64,000 nt of DNA from Quillaja saponaria (Eukaryota; Streptophyta; Magnoliopsida; Fabales; Quillajaceae). Shown one piece after another: positions 35,460 through 49,100 of the stretch. Location of the stretch: positions 6,448,001 to 6,512,000 of the forward strand of contig CM055611.1 in assembly GCA_029379385.1 (NCBI GenBank), given 5' to 3'. Both the position numbers and the translations under genes were made by a program. Below the pieces are notes generated by a model. That model did no database searches, was not told the DNA's origin, and worked only from the letters and a program-made list of their open reading frames with translations. The stretch's first letter is position 1, and every line of letters starts with the position of its first letter.

Positions 35460-35731
35460 TATTTGAACCCTACGCTGTGCCTCCACAAAGTCTGCTTGCT
35501 GCTTCGTCCCTTCTGTCATTTTGCTGTGTCTCAAACAGTTACTCCTCCACTGACTCTGACGCCTTCAACCTCTGTCTCTCTCCCCTTCAATTTCTGTTTT
35601 GCAATTTCAGTCCTTGAAATCTTAAGAGTTGAAGTCCCTCTTGCTTCTCGAATTAAATCTAGTTTCTTTCTTGGCTTGGCTTATGTACAAAGACACTTCG
35701 GTGCTGAAGATTGTCGGTCTACTAATTTGAG
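35460..35731 (+). other. Putative 5' UTR exon (exon 1) of TFIIIC gene
   Basis: CT-rich transcribed-leader-like sequence ending TTTGAG|GTCAGTTTG, a plausible donor, which would splice to the acceptor TTTACAG at 37,281-37,283. The 101-codon ORF here (from 35,463) has no recognisable domain and I treat it as leader. The transcript start is a guess. Confidence 0.4.
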
Positions 35732-37283
35732 GTCAGTTTGTGGCATTTTCATAGTTGAATGTAGGTAGAATTGGGTTTAATTTAGGGTTTGTGATAGTTG
35801 GTTGATTAAACTGATGATGGGTGAGTTGTTTGCTTTAATCATAAATTGTGAAATTTTTTGTTTTCTGCTTTCAAGGTGGATTGCTTATCCTCATTCTTTT
35901 GTTTCTGCTCGTTGAGGTGGACTGCTTATCGTCCTTGAACTGTTCTCTTCTTTTTCTATCGATAATCTTTCTTTTTCATTCATCAATAGAAAAAAGAGAA
36001 GAATATGGATTTTCTAAATCATCAAACTTGCTACGTGTTCCAACAATAGATGAGGCTATGATAATTTTGGGTATTACAGCAAACTAGATATAGAAGAAAT
36101 TACTTGTACCCAGATGACAACATCAACCATATTATAATCATTATACAACTGTAAGGTTTAAATTCCATGAAAAGTGTCCAAATAAAGGAAATAAGATAAT
36201 AAATGAACAAGAGTGATGATTAAGCTTCCATTTTTGGTCAGGTTAATCTCTTTGGTCTCTATCTAACTCTCTGGGTTTCCTTTCTTTTGTTGGTTCTATT
36301 TTTTTTTTTTCCTTCAAATCATTCTTCTGTTTTCATTCTTAATAATTAGCCATAATTGCCTTGTTTGCCTGATGTGGGTGCATCTCCTTGTGCCTGACGC
36401 AGCCATAATTTTTATTTTTATTTATATTTTATTTTTGGATACGCAAGGATACGTATCTGTTCTGCCTGTGTCCATACGTATCCAATACCACTCATCTCAA
36501 AGCATATCCATGTTTCTCAGTCAAATATTAGCAAAGTCAGTGCAATTTAATGGGTTATTATGATTAAAAGAATGGAATACATGATTAGAAAAAAATTCCG
36601 ATGGGAAAATTGGTAAAGAGGGTATTCCCTGATGACGTAATTTTTGGCCAATGTTATTAATTTTATTTGTGGTATCCATGCTTTGATTTTTGAGGCCATA
36701 TTGGCTATATGTTGGACCAATTGTTTTATGGTTCCAATGGTGAATTAATTGGTGACAGGTGAATTTCTTGAACATATTTTCATGGGTGACAATTTATTCA
36801 GAAGAGTACAATGTACAATTGCTTCTAAGAAAAACATAATGTGATTCTTAATATGATTCTTAGAGTCTGTTTGGGAGTTTGGAAGGAGAGAATTGGAGAG
36901 GTGATTTACCCCATTAATTATTTCATTTTATTTTTTGTTTCATCAGGGATTCCTAATTAAAATACTTATTTTCTTTTCCTTAAGTTCTACTTTCCACGTT
37001 TGAAATAAAATTCCACTTTCTGTCTATTATTTTCTCTTCCCTTGCTGGAACTCGGCCTAGTTTTAATGAGGCTGGTCCATGCAGTTTGATCTTCATGTAT
37101 ATTAGCTGCACTTAGCAATGAATCCTGATTCCTGAGTAATTTATTCCTGATATTACCACGTTTTGTCCTTAGACCATGGTTTTGTTAATGTTCTGTATTG
37201 GAAACAAATACCATTTCTGATTTTTTATTAAGGCACATATGAAATTCACGATATTGTGTTTTTTGAATTCTTTTGCTTTACAG
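35732..37283 (+). other. Intron 1 (5' UTR intron)
   Basis: 1,552 bp, T-rich. Holds a 'ggatacgcaaggatacgtatc' type fragment (36,435-36,490) similar to 42,020-42,070, a degraded repeat. No coding exon recognised. Confidence 0.4.
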
Positions 37284-37628
37284 GGAGTTCATTGACTATT
37301 GGATCTTGATGAAGAAAGTGAGAAACGAAGTTGGTAATGTAGAAGTGGCTTCTGGAAATAGCATTGCTGAAGGCAGTGGAGGAGACGTAGATGTTGTGGA
37401 TAAAGTAGTAGTGGAACAAGGAGAAGAACAAGAGGAGGAAGATGCAGATGAAATAGAAGGAGTTGATGAAGATGACGGGGACTATACTTTCAGATTCAAA
37501 GATGGAATAAACCCTTTGGATTTTGTGGAAGATAATGCCTCTGGGGTCCAATCTTATCAGCAATTTGAGCGCCTTGAGTATGAAGCTCTAGCTCATAAGA
37601 AACGAAAAGCACTTGCAGACTGTCCGAG
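37284..37628 (+). CDS. GTF3C3-like: TFIIIC exon 2 (start codon, acidic region)
   Basis: Acceptor TTTACAG, coding from ATG 37,309, donor CCGAG|GTAGCT, ending in phase 2. Encodes residues 1-106: Glu/Asp-rich stretch [20 protein letters not shown] and the family-typical NPLDF block. The frame is open upstream of the ATG to the exon border, so an earlier start in exon 1 cannot be excluded. Confidence 0.85.
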
Positions 37629-40600
37629 GTAGCTTCCAGATCTTCTATTTACTATTCTACTCTCCTCTCTTCCACAATTGTCTTTGAGAGCCTTGGAATT
37701 TTCAAATATTATTGGTTTTCTTCATCTGCTAAAGAAGACCCATCTTAGACAGTATGTCCTTACTACCCATTTAGTTTAAATGTTTAATATTCTGAGATTA
37801 GATGTTACTTATAAATTACAGTATTGACAGAAAAATAGGTAGTTTCATGGATTATTTTTATGTTGGAAAGTTGCATGGATTTTAATTAACAGAAATTTTG
37901 GTCTGCTGCTTCAACTTCTTGTTTTTCACTCTTGAAAGGAATTTCAAATGTTTAGTAGAGATGAGTGTTCTATGTATAGTTTTAAAAGTTATGATCCAAA
38001 GTTTTCTAAAAGCAGTGAAGTTTCAATGAAGAAGGCCAGACAAGAAGATATTTCTGGGGCAAGCATGGATGAGATAATGGAAGCCATGAGTTATGGTCTT
38101 AGGAGGAGGAAATCTAGGAAGGTAAGATTTACTGTTGTGATAAGTGCACTTATTTGATGCAGTGGTAATGAAGGTGATCCTATTCCGTAGCATTCTATCT
38201 GTAAATGGACTGCTTTAGTGGAGAAATTCCTACTTGAGTTGCTTTTCCTGTATGTTCTAAGTCTAAAAAAGTAAAAAAGTGATTAGGTAAAGAGATAGAG
38301 GAGCCTAATTCACTTCATGAGGGATGAAATGGTTTGTTCTTTTGCTATGGGAATGTGTGAACTAATTGCTTTCTTCAACCTAGTTGGTCTTGACCGTCTT
38401 AATTAATTTACCATGCGCTTATTTAATCATTGATGACAAGTGGAATATAGAGCTCATCCTTTCACTTTTAATGTACTAACCTTAAGTTTCACTCTCCAGC
38501 TCTCCAGCTCTCCAGCTCTCCAGCTCTCTCAAAGAAACAAATATTTCTAAATTTAGGGCCACCTAGTTACTTATTTTATTTTTAGTTTTTGTTTATTTAA
38601 AAAAATGCCATGATATATTTTCTACACTAGTGAACTAGATCCAGGGGCTTGTGAGCCTTAATGTGAGTCACTGTCTTTTATGCATTGATATCAGTTACTA
38701 GGAATTTACTTGTCCCCTTTTTACTCATCTCCTGATTTTATATAGCTATATTGCTATAATATTTTGACGAGTATTAAACTTAACATGGTTGTTAAATAAC
38801 CATTGCTTAAAAGCTTAAGCTATTAGGTGAGACCCAAACAATTGATTTTAATCTCTAATGCACTCCTCTACTCACAATCCCTTTTCAAGCATAGAAAAAA
38901 AAAGGGTTCATGACCAACCTTGTGCTGGAATTCAATTTGTTTCCTTTAATTGCTGTGTACCTAATGCAGCCAAAAAAGAGAGGTAGGCAAAAAGGATCAA
39001 AGAATAAGCTCAGCCCTGAAATTACAAAAATGCTTGGTGATGCTACTCTTCACTATGCACATGGCCGTTATGAAGAGGTACCATATTCTATTCTTTAATA
39101 TAATCAGTAGTTAATCACATTAATTCAGCTAGTGAGATTCGTTGAATTGATTATTAGATATATGTTCAGCAAAGATTTATTGGTTACTCTGGCCTCTTAT
39201 TGATTTTATGTCTGTAATGTGAGCTTTTTTTTATGGTATTATACCTTTGAGTATGATGATATGATGTTGGTACTTGGTAGTTCTCTTTGCATCATAATTC
39301 TTTGAACATGACGATGGCATGCATTCCAAGCTGGGATTCAAAGGCTTATGTTTGGTTTCATATTCTTGATTTGAATTCTTTTACATAACTGACTTGATTT
39401 GATTGCTCAAAACCTCCAGCATTCCATTAGAAGAAAAATTACTTGTGGCAGCGGTCAATTCCACTGCTAAAAGTTAAAAAACCACTTTTAAAAGTACACC
39501 AGCATTTGTGGTGCTTTTTGGTTGTTAGTTTAAACTAACATCTCATAATAAGTTATGCTATTAGGAGGTGGAATGCTAGTAAGATAACCTATACATATGT
39601 GTTACATGAAATTATTTAATATTTTAATAATGAAGGTTACCCTATTCTGTAGCGTTTTATATGTAAATGGACTCTGTATTTGAGTTGTTGTTGCCTTCTG
39701 TTGCTAAGCCTAAAAAATAAAAGATTTATTAGATAAATAGAGAAAGAAGCTTAATTCAACTCATCAAGGATGCAATAATTTTGGTCCTTTGCATACTGGA
39801 GATGTAATAATTGTCAAATATGACGACGGAATGTGATTCTATTTTCAGGGATTCCTCTCGTAAACATAAGGTTGTGACTATGTCCTATCAAGTTCAATTT
39901 GGTGGAATACACGCAGTCTTGACTGGCAGTCTCCATTTATTATATTAAGATTTTGACCTTTTAAATGTTTTATCTCAAATATATTTTAACTTGTAAGTGG
40001 AAATTTCAACTTTTGCAATGTAACAGTGGAGTATCAAAGGTGTGTGAAGAAATTTGTATTCATATTATGTCAAACTATTTCATGAATAAAATTACGTGTA
40101 GTTATTTAATCCACGATTCCTTCATTTGTTATAAATATGATGTTATTTAATGACCAAAAATAGCATTTAAAGTCTGTATTACCCATATCAAGAAATCTTT
40201 TTTAGTTGTATCTATGTTGTGATGATTGCTAACTGTCTTCAGTATAGTAAACAAAGTTCTTTATTAGCCTCCATTCTCATGTGTTGTTTCAAACTAGATA
40301 TCCATTGTTCTGCCTGTATTGGGTTAAATCTTTTGGAATTTTCCTAATGCAACATGTTATCAGAACCTTGTTTTTGCATGCTCTTCAATTCTTCATACAG
40401 ACCTATTTATCTTTATTGGTCTGGTTTATTGTATTTCTCTTCCTTGTCATTTCATATGAATTTTGTCACAGTTTTTTATGCCTGATCATTCTAGGCATGT
40501 TTCCTATTAGCTTAAGCTTTTGGAGATTAGGAAATACAACAACTAGCTTGCTTTATGTTGGATGTAAATACTTGGCTGAATTGGGGCATTTGGGTATTTA

Positions 40601-43600
40601 CTCTTGTTTCATAGGTTGTAATCGTTCGTTAATGCAAGATATTTTCTCTCAAATTCTACTCTTTACTTCTATTATTTTAATGCTTGCAGGCTATTGCAGT
40701 GTTACATGAAGTTGTTAGGATAGCACCAAATTTGCCGGATTCATATCACACCCTTGGGCTTGTCCATAAATCACTTGGTGATAATAGAAAAGCTATGGAT
40801 TTCTATATGATTGCTGCACATCTGACACCAAAAGATTCTTCTTTCTGGAAGCTACTTTTTTCCTGGTCCATGTAAGAAGGTTCCTCATGGTTGTTCATAT
40901 CATTATGTCATAATTTTCTGTCGACTGGTCTCTCCCTCTTGAAAATAATTCAACAACATATATGAAACAAGGAAACATAAAGAAATTGCCTTAACTGAAG
41001 CATCTTGTAAATATGTATCCTACGTACTACACAATGTTTCCGTTGAATAATGTATTTTGCATTATAGTTTATCATAGTGGAGATTGGAAATTCTTCTAGC
41101 TTAACTAAATTTATTTATGTTTTCGTTTACCCCTTTTCTTTTAGTGCATAAATGGAATGGTTCTATTGATGAGGTTGGGATGTTTCGAGTGCAGTGAACA
41201 AAAGGACATTGGTCAAGCTAATTATTGTCTTTCCAAAGCATTAACTTCTGATCCAAAGGACATAACTCTAAGGCTCCACCGTGCTTCTCTTTATGTTGAG
41301 CTTGGAGATTATCATAAAGCTGCCGAGGCCTATGAACAAATATATCTACTCTGTCCTGAGAATATTGATGCTCTGAAGGCAGCAGCTGAGGTTTGCGTTG
41401 TTTATGATTTAGAAGCTATCTTGACTTAGAGATATGAAATCATGTCATATCAATTCATTTCTGTTACATAATTTTCATTGTTCTCTTGGAAACCATCATG
41501 TTGGACTCTCATTTCTATTTTAGTGTATATATATTTATTATGTTAGTGTGAATTAGCTGGGCTATTAAGTTAAGCTTCAGCTTTTGGGACAGTAGATGAT
41601 CGAGCATGGTTTAATGGATGATTGCTTATAGTCAATGGTTTTAGTATTAATACCCTTACCCAATGTTTTAGGCTAGATTTGCATAATTGAACCTTTTTGT
41701 ATCAACTTAAGCTTTTAGGCTAATTGGTAGAACAACATGATATCAGAAAATTGTCTTCAATTGTTGTTAGTACAATATATCAGAAAATTGTCTTCAATTC
41801 TTGGTAGTACAAATGATATCAGAAAATTGTCTTCAATTCGTTGTCCACTATTGACCGGAGACTTTGATTGGAATTGAGACTAGATCCAGAACAAAACCTC
41901 CAAGCAGTGTAATCTGAACAATTTGATGTGTGATGCTTGTGAATTTGCAAAAACCACACTTCTCATATCCATCAATGAACAATAGGAGTACTATCCATTT
42001 GCAATTATTCATTCTGATGCATGGATACGTATCCGACACCAATACTCCCTGCAAACTGGCGTATCCTGGCATCTTTGTTGTGGGGACTTGGTTGGCATCA
42101 AGGAAGATTAGGGCTCTGAAGTCAAGGTTTAGGGTTTAGCAAGTATTTGAGGGCTAGAAATTTGGTTGTTTAGGGTATGAAGAGGTTGGGGTTGACGTGG
42201 GATTTGAGGAAGGATAAAATGTTAGGATATCAGGTATTTTCTTGGGGTTCTGTAGGGTTCAAAGGTTTTATGAAAGATTTAGGAAAGAAGGGAGGCCTAT
42301 CTTATGGTTTCTATCTGAGAAATTAGGTCTGAAATCACAAAAGTTAGATAAAAAATCGAGAGAAACCGTATTCCTCGCACTTATGTTTCCATCCATAGAC
42401 ATCACACCTATGGACATGGATTACATTCTTTAGGCATCACATTTAGGGATTTAATTGCATGACACAACGGAACTTTGGCAAAAGCTTTCATTCAATAATC
42501 AAGTCTGGAATTAAGAAGTACGCAATATGCCTTAATATAGGCAACCCAATAACCTAATACGAATAACTGACTTAATCAACAAATAATTGATTACCCTAAT
42601 TATAACAAAACCCTAGCTTAAAATAATTTCTAGTTGACCCAAAATTACTAGATACTAAAATTCTAATTTCAGAATGACTAATTCTCACCCTAATGTTAAA
42701 TATTGTTCAATTAAATTGAAATCCCTAATTACTGTAACATCGATAATTGCATTTCAATCTCCATCATGTAGACTTTATATAATGAAATAAGGGGAGGTTT
42801 AATGTTGCTTTGATATTGACCTATCTTTCTTGAGTGCCATCTTATGCTGAAGCCTCAGTGTTTTAAGGTTTATGCTACTGATTAGCATCTTGGTGTCAAT
42901 TTAGTGTGATGTATATTTAGCAATTAGGGATAATTAGAAGGGAAATACCTTCACTTTTGTGCCTATTATACTTTGCTATCAAGCCAAATCCCTTCCTTAA
43001 ATAGATGGACTTGTGTTGGTGAGATTAGTAAGGTTTGTTCCTGAGTAAATACTATAACATGTTTATCTGTTTTGATTAGAGTTTTCCTTAATGAGCATAT
43101 ATTTATAATGCAATCTTGAAGGAAAGGCATTGGTGTGGTCTAAACATTAATACCAAATGAGGCATTTGTTTGGTCAAGAGTTTTCCAAAATAAGGCATTG
43201 GTTTGGTCTAAATGTTAATACCTAATGATCTTTTTCTGTTTCTTAGACTAAATAAGGCATTTCCCATGGCATTACTTTTTATGGAATATTGAGAATATCA
43301 AAGACTCTATATTTGGAGGACAGTTAGTTAGTCCGCAACCTTTGTTTTTAATAAAAAATTTGACACGTGTTGGTGAGTCAGGGAGGAAAGATCTTTGGAG
43401 TTTGCTTTGTTTGTGGTGGTCTGGTCCATTTGGGTGGATCAAAGTGCTTGTAGTAGCTGACATCTTTCAGTGGAACAACTAGTGCATGGTCTAAATGGTC
43501 CACTTTCTCAGAACTAGTACACATGCAAGCTTGTGAGCAGCCAAACTCTAGTGAGCGTCAATATGAGTACAGTATTATATGCATACATAACAGGTATAGG

Positions 43601-46076
43601 GAGACAGGTCAAGTGTTTAGGTTGAAACTATGGTGGGGGTGTGTTAAATTATTTAAAATTATATATATAAAACTTCTGATATGCTTCAAGAACATGAACA
43701 TCAAAATAGCAATTTCATTCTTCCATCAATCATTACGCCTTATGTACAACAGAACAGTCAGCCTTCGTAGTTCATACAACTAAAAGGAGTTATGACCTTA
43801 TTATTTTCCTTTTCTAATTTCATCTTTGTTTAAACTTTTCATCATCAGGTTAGACAGTTGTAACTAGTTAGAACTTAGAATAGTTTCATCAGGGATATGG
43901 GTAATCCCAAATATATAGACCAGGGATTTAAGGTTTCTTGTATTTTATTAATTATCAAAAAAAAAAAAAAAAATTATAAAGCTTTACTTGAAAGGCCGGT
44001 GTTTATTTTGTTTTTTTTTTTTTTTTTTCTTTCTTTGTTTAATATTGGCTTGAGTTGCACTCTATAATATTGAGGAAATTACCTATATGTCATCATTGTT
44101 GAATTATTGTATATGCAGCTTTATGGATTTCACCTTGTTACAAAAGTCGATGTGTTGGATGTTAGTGTATTCCTTCAGTTCAGTTGTTATACGCTGTTGG
44201 TGCAAGCTGTTAAAATAATTACTTAGGCCATGTTATTATTTGTATGTTTAGGTTCTTTAATATCTCACATAATTGGGACTTATTGCTGAAGCGAAAACTA
44301 CTTTCTTTTGTTCTGTTTAAAGTTCTACAGAAAATGTGGTCAACTGGAATCCTCTTGTCATATTCTTGAGGACTATCTTAAGGGTCAACCCACTGAAGCT
44401 GATTTAAGTGTGATTGATCTGCTAGCTGCCATATTAATGGATACTAATGCATATGATAAAGCTCTTGAACACATTGAGCATGCACAACTCAGAAACTCTT
44501 CAAATGAACTGCCATGGAGTTTAAAAATTAGAGCAGGAATTTGTCACATTCATCTTCGAAACTTGCAGATGGCTCAGGTGTGTTACATGCTTGTTTATCA
44601 TTCTATATTCTTTTGATTGTATTCTAATTGACCCTGGCTAGTTAGTTTTTATATGCAACATGGGTCTGCTGTAGGGTTGTAGTAAATTTGTTAACAATCA
44701 AGTGTTTTCATCAATGAATACCAGGACTGCCTTATTTTTCTTCTCTTTCCTGTGTCATGAGTTGTGCATTTCCCCCATTTCAAAGCCAGTTAGTGTATTA
44801 TATGCTGTCTGTATATATTTTTCCCCAGTGGTTATATGTATACTCTTTGTGTTGTTCAAATGATTATGGCTGTCAGAGCTATAATCTAAAGAATACTCAT
44901 AGTTTTAGGTGTGCCTAAGGCGAATGATATCTCTGTATCATAAATTCATTGTGTTTAGCTTTACTTTAAGAATCCTACCTCATGAACATCAGATCCTATC
45001 TAGTTAACTCTGTAAAAGGAGCATAAAGCTTCAATCTCAATTAACTCAAATCTCGTTGGTAGATTATAGAATCTAACATCTTTAACAGGAAAGTATCTAG
45101 TTCTCTAGATACGGCATCATATTATCCCTACTTCTTTTTGAGAAATAATCATTTTGTTGTCATCATGTTATCAGTAGCTTTTTTATAGCTATCACTTATT
45201 ATGTAATGGTGGAATGCTTCAAAAGTTAAGGCATAATGCTAGCATATATACCTCGATCTTGCTTTTGAGCCATTTATACATGTTTTTGAAGATTTTCAAA
45301 TGATTTGTAGGTTCTCTATAATGACTTGCAAAAGGAGAATGCACTTGATCATCTTGACTTGATCATTGACATTGCAGACTCATTAATGAGTCTTGAGCAT
45401 TATGATTTCGCATTGAAGTATTATCTAATGTTGGAGGGAACTAATGGAGGTGAAAATGTGAGGTGACTTCTCTTTGTTTTCATTTTTGGGGAATTTTGAT
45501 ATTGCCATAACCTAAAATATAACCATAATGCACCTATTTAGTTGCATCTCTGATAATATGCTTGTAATTGGCATGAAATAGCAGTGGAAATTTATGAAAA
45601 TTAATCATAAATAATCAAACGATAATAGTGTGTTCTTTTACGTGATGTAAATCATTTGAGTTTGCTGTACATGGAATAGTGTAAGCTTGGCCCATTGAAA
45701 CAAAAAGTAAAAGCATTTTGATTATTTGCACGTTGTGACAAAGTGGTACAACCATAATTCTTGCTTCTACCTTTGTAAAACATTTGTACATGGTACCATG
45801 GAGATAATATTTGCCCACTGTACATAATGGCATTGTCATATGCATGGTGGATTGGAGCAATTGATTGTTGGGGTGGGCATAAGCTTTCATAGCCTCTAGG
45901 TCTTGTTTTGATTTTCAACTCTTTTTTTTTTTCCTTTTAAAAAAGAAAATCTTAATAAGCTATACATTTTTGATAAGAAATTCTTTCTCTCTTCCTTGTG
46001 GTGGTGTGACTTTGTACATTATACATGTGTAGTTGAATAGATAAGAAATTTCTACTAGGTACTTCTTAATGTCTTA

Positions 46077-46107
<31 letters not shown>

Positions 46108-49100
46108 CTATCTTGTAAACGATCTGAAGGGATTGCATGCCATGACATTGGAGCATTCATAAGAATGCATAATGGGTTGCAAAATAGAAAGATTGAGTTG
46201 AGTTTTGGAGAAAATATCTTCTATTAATTCAAATAGTTACAACCTATATATACTACTAAAGGTAAAGACACAAATATCCCTATACAAAAATATATACACA
46301 AACAATCCTCCTCAAGATGGAGCAAATATCTCTCTCATGCTTATATTGCAAACAATAGGATGGAAAATCACAACTACCAAGACCTTTAGTAAAGATATCA
46401 TCAAACTGATTCTCAAATCTTATAAAAGGTATAAAATTAATCTCATATCTAGCTTTTCCATAATGAAGTGACTATCAATCTCAATATGTTTTGTCCTATC
46501 ATGTTGTATTGGATTGTGAGCTATGTTAATAGTAGTGTTGTCATAGTACAACACTAAGAGATCTCTCCCAAGCTAGTCTAAGATCTTGCATTATCTTCTT
46601 GAGCGACATCAACTCACAAGTTTCATGTGCCATTGTTCTATACTTTGCGTCTACACTTGATCTGGCAATCATAGTCTGCTTCTTACTTTTACAAGAAACT
46701 AGATTTTCACTAACAAATGTGCAATATTCCAAAGTGGATCTCTTATTATTTAGTGACCTGGCCCCGTCTGCATCGGTATATGCTTCAATCTTTAAGCTTC
46801 TATGATTCTCAAACAAAAGTCTCTTTCAAAGACAGATTTCAAGTATCTCAGTATACGATGAATTGCATCTAAGTGAGTAGAATGAAGATCATGCATAAAT
46901 TGACTCACCATACTGATAGCCTAAGCTATATTTTGCCGAGTGTGAGATAGATAAATCAACTTTCCTACCAATCTCTAATAACTATCCCTATCAACACATA
47001 TTCAGCATCTTGAGATTAGCTTCAATAGTTGTGTCAGTAGGCCTGCATTAGTGCATCCAAGCATACCAATCTTCTCCAGAGGGTCAAGAACATATTTCCT
47101 TTGTGATAAGAAAATACCCTTTTTCAGACTAAGCTACTTCAATTTCTAGAAAATAATAGAGTGTTTCCAAGTCTTTTATCTCAAACTCTCTAGCAAGGTG
47201 ATTTTTAAATCTAGAAACTTCTACAAGATTATCTCCTGTCACAACTATATTATCGACATAAACAATGAGAATAGTAATCTAGAAATTATTCTTCACATCT
47301 AGTTACTTGTAAATCCCAACCAAGATTCATTGCACAAGAGATAAGAACTTTGATAGAATTCATCTTGGCAACTGGAGCAAAAGTTTCTTGATAATCCATT
47401 CTATAAGTTTGGGTGAATTCTTTCTCAACAAGTCTCGTTTTGTATCTCTCAATTGTTCCATCAGCCTTCCTCTTGATGGAAATGACCCATTTATAGCCAA
47501 TTGTCCGTTTTCCTTGAGAAAGACTAGTAGTAAGTTCCCAGGCATCATTTTGAACAATTCTTTCATTTCCTCAACTATGGAATCATTTCATTTAGGTTTA
47601 GCGCGTCCTTCCAACCACGTGGAATAGATACAGAGGACAAATAAGAGAAGAAAAATCTATAGGATGGAGACAACGAATTATAGAAGACATAATTAGAAAT
47701 GGGATGATGAGTGCATGTTGTGAGTCATTTTCTAGTTGCAACAGGAAGATTAATATGATCAATAATAGGAGTATCACAAGGTAAATTTGAAGAAGAAGGA
47801 GTAGGGTCTGGATACTTACAATTCAAAAGAGTTTGTGCTGGTTGTGGAACTGAGTTCAGAATTGACTCTTGGCTATGTAAAGCATTTTCAATGGCTGTAA
47901 CTCAATGTTTTCTATGAATATATGTAAGCAAATCATCATTTTCCAGTCTTATAAGACTCTTACTGCAATCAAGAGTTTTACCCTTTTCACCATCATTCTC
48001 TTCCTCAACCTCCAATACACTTTCTTTATATACAATCTTTTCATTTTCCTTCTCCCGGTTACCTTCCCCCACAAATGATATTCTCTTCCCCGTCTTCCAT
48101 AAGTCAACTCGAAAGATGATATCCATTGTCCCTGATCTCCATGAGTAAACTCTTTCTCACAATTGCTGTCCTCTTGAAGAGATGGCGAAAAATAGGCATC
48201 GGATCCCCGAAAAGTGACATCCATGCTGACAGAAGTCTTCCTGGTAGGTGGGTGGTAGCACTTATATCCCTTATCAGTTGCATAGTACCCTAAGAGAGAT
48301 CTATTTTAAAGCTCGCAGATCAAGTTTGCTATTGTCCTTTTTATGTTCACACAAAACTGACACTTCAAAACACTTTTGGAGAAATAATGGATGAACTAAG
48401 AAGAAGATCCAAAGGAGTCTTAAAATTGAGAGTTCGTAATGACATCCGATTGAGATAACTGAATTAAGTTTTTGGAACATTCACATTGAACATCAACAAC
48501 CTTGTTACCTTTAATAGATGTCGATTTTTTCGTTTTGCAACACCATTTTGTGCAGGGGTATTACTACAACTAGTTTGATGAATTATACCATAATCGCAAA
48601 GATAGTTTTGGAAGGGCCTTCAGTATACTCAGTATCATTAGCATTTCTCAAATTTTTTTTTTTAGTATCAAAGTGTGCAAATCATCTTGTGAAACATCTG
48701 AAAGCATTGAAATAATTCATTCTTTGCACGCATAAGATACACCCAGGTAGCTCAACTATATCAATTAATAAAAGTAACAATCCACTTATAACCAGGTAAG
48801 GAGGAAACCCGACTAGGGCACATATATCAGAATTTATAAGCACAAAAGGATAAGAGGAGCATGTATGTTTTGCAAAATCATGAGTATCACAAAGTCAAAT
48901 TGCTTAGAGTACACTATTTGAGTTAATTAGGAAATATATTTCCAAATAAAAAAAGATTGGTGTCCAAAGTGACGATGCCACTGAATCAACTCTTGTTGAG
49001 AAAAAGCGGTAGAACTACTTTAAAGAGCTCGTGACCACAAATATTAGCTTTAGACAAGATCCCTGGATTATATTCTATCAATTATAGCCCATCCTGCTCT

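Larger units (their letters stand above)
38160..39790. repeat. Diverged ~150-190-bp duplication in introns 3 and 4
   Basis: 38,165-38,345 and 39,630-39,795 share order and wording ('atgaaggt.a.cctattc.gtag', 'tgtaaatggact', 'cctaattcac' against 'cttaattcaac', then 'tcctttgc'), one on each side of exon 4. Likely remnants of a repeat or an old local duplication. Confidence 0.65.

Noticed and set aside
35463..35768. 101-codon frame as the true N-terminus of the TFIIIC subunit
   Set aside because: It runs through the likely donor at 35,731 and shows no family sequence; treated as 5' UTR, though an upstream start cannot be fully excluded.
37939..38121. Acceptor at 37,938 for TFIIIC exon 3
   Set aside because: It has a good pyrimidine tract but puts exon 3 out of phase with exon 2.
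40281..40709. 142-codon hydrophobic open frame as a separate membrane-protein gene
   Set aside because: It lies in TFIIIC intron 4, crosses the exon 5 acceptor in a different frame and resembles translated T-rich intron.
45458..45463. Alternative donor AG|GTGACT at 45,463 for exon 8
   Set aside because: It leaves phase 2 and gives a stop within a few codons of exon 9.
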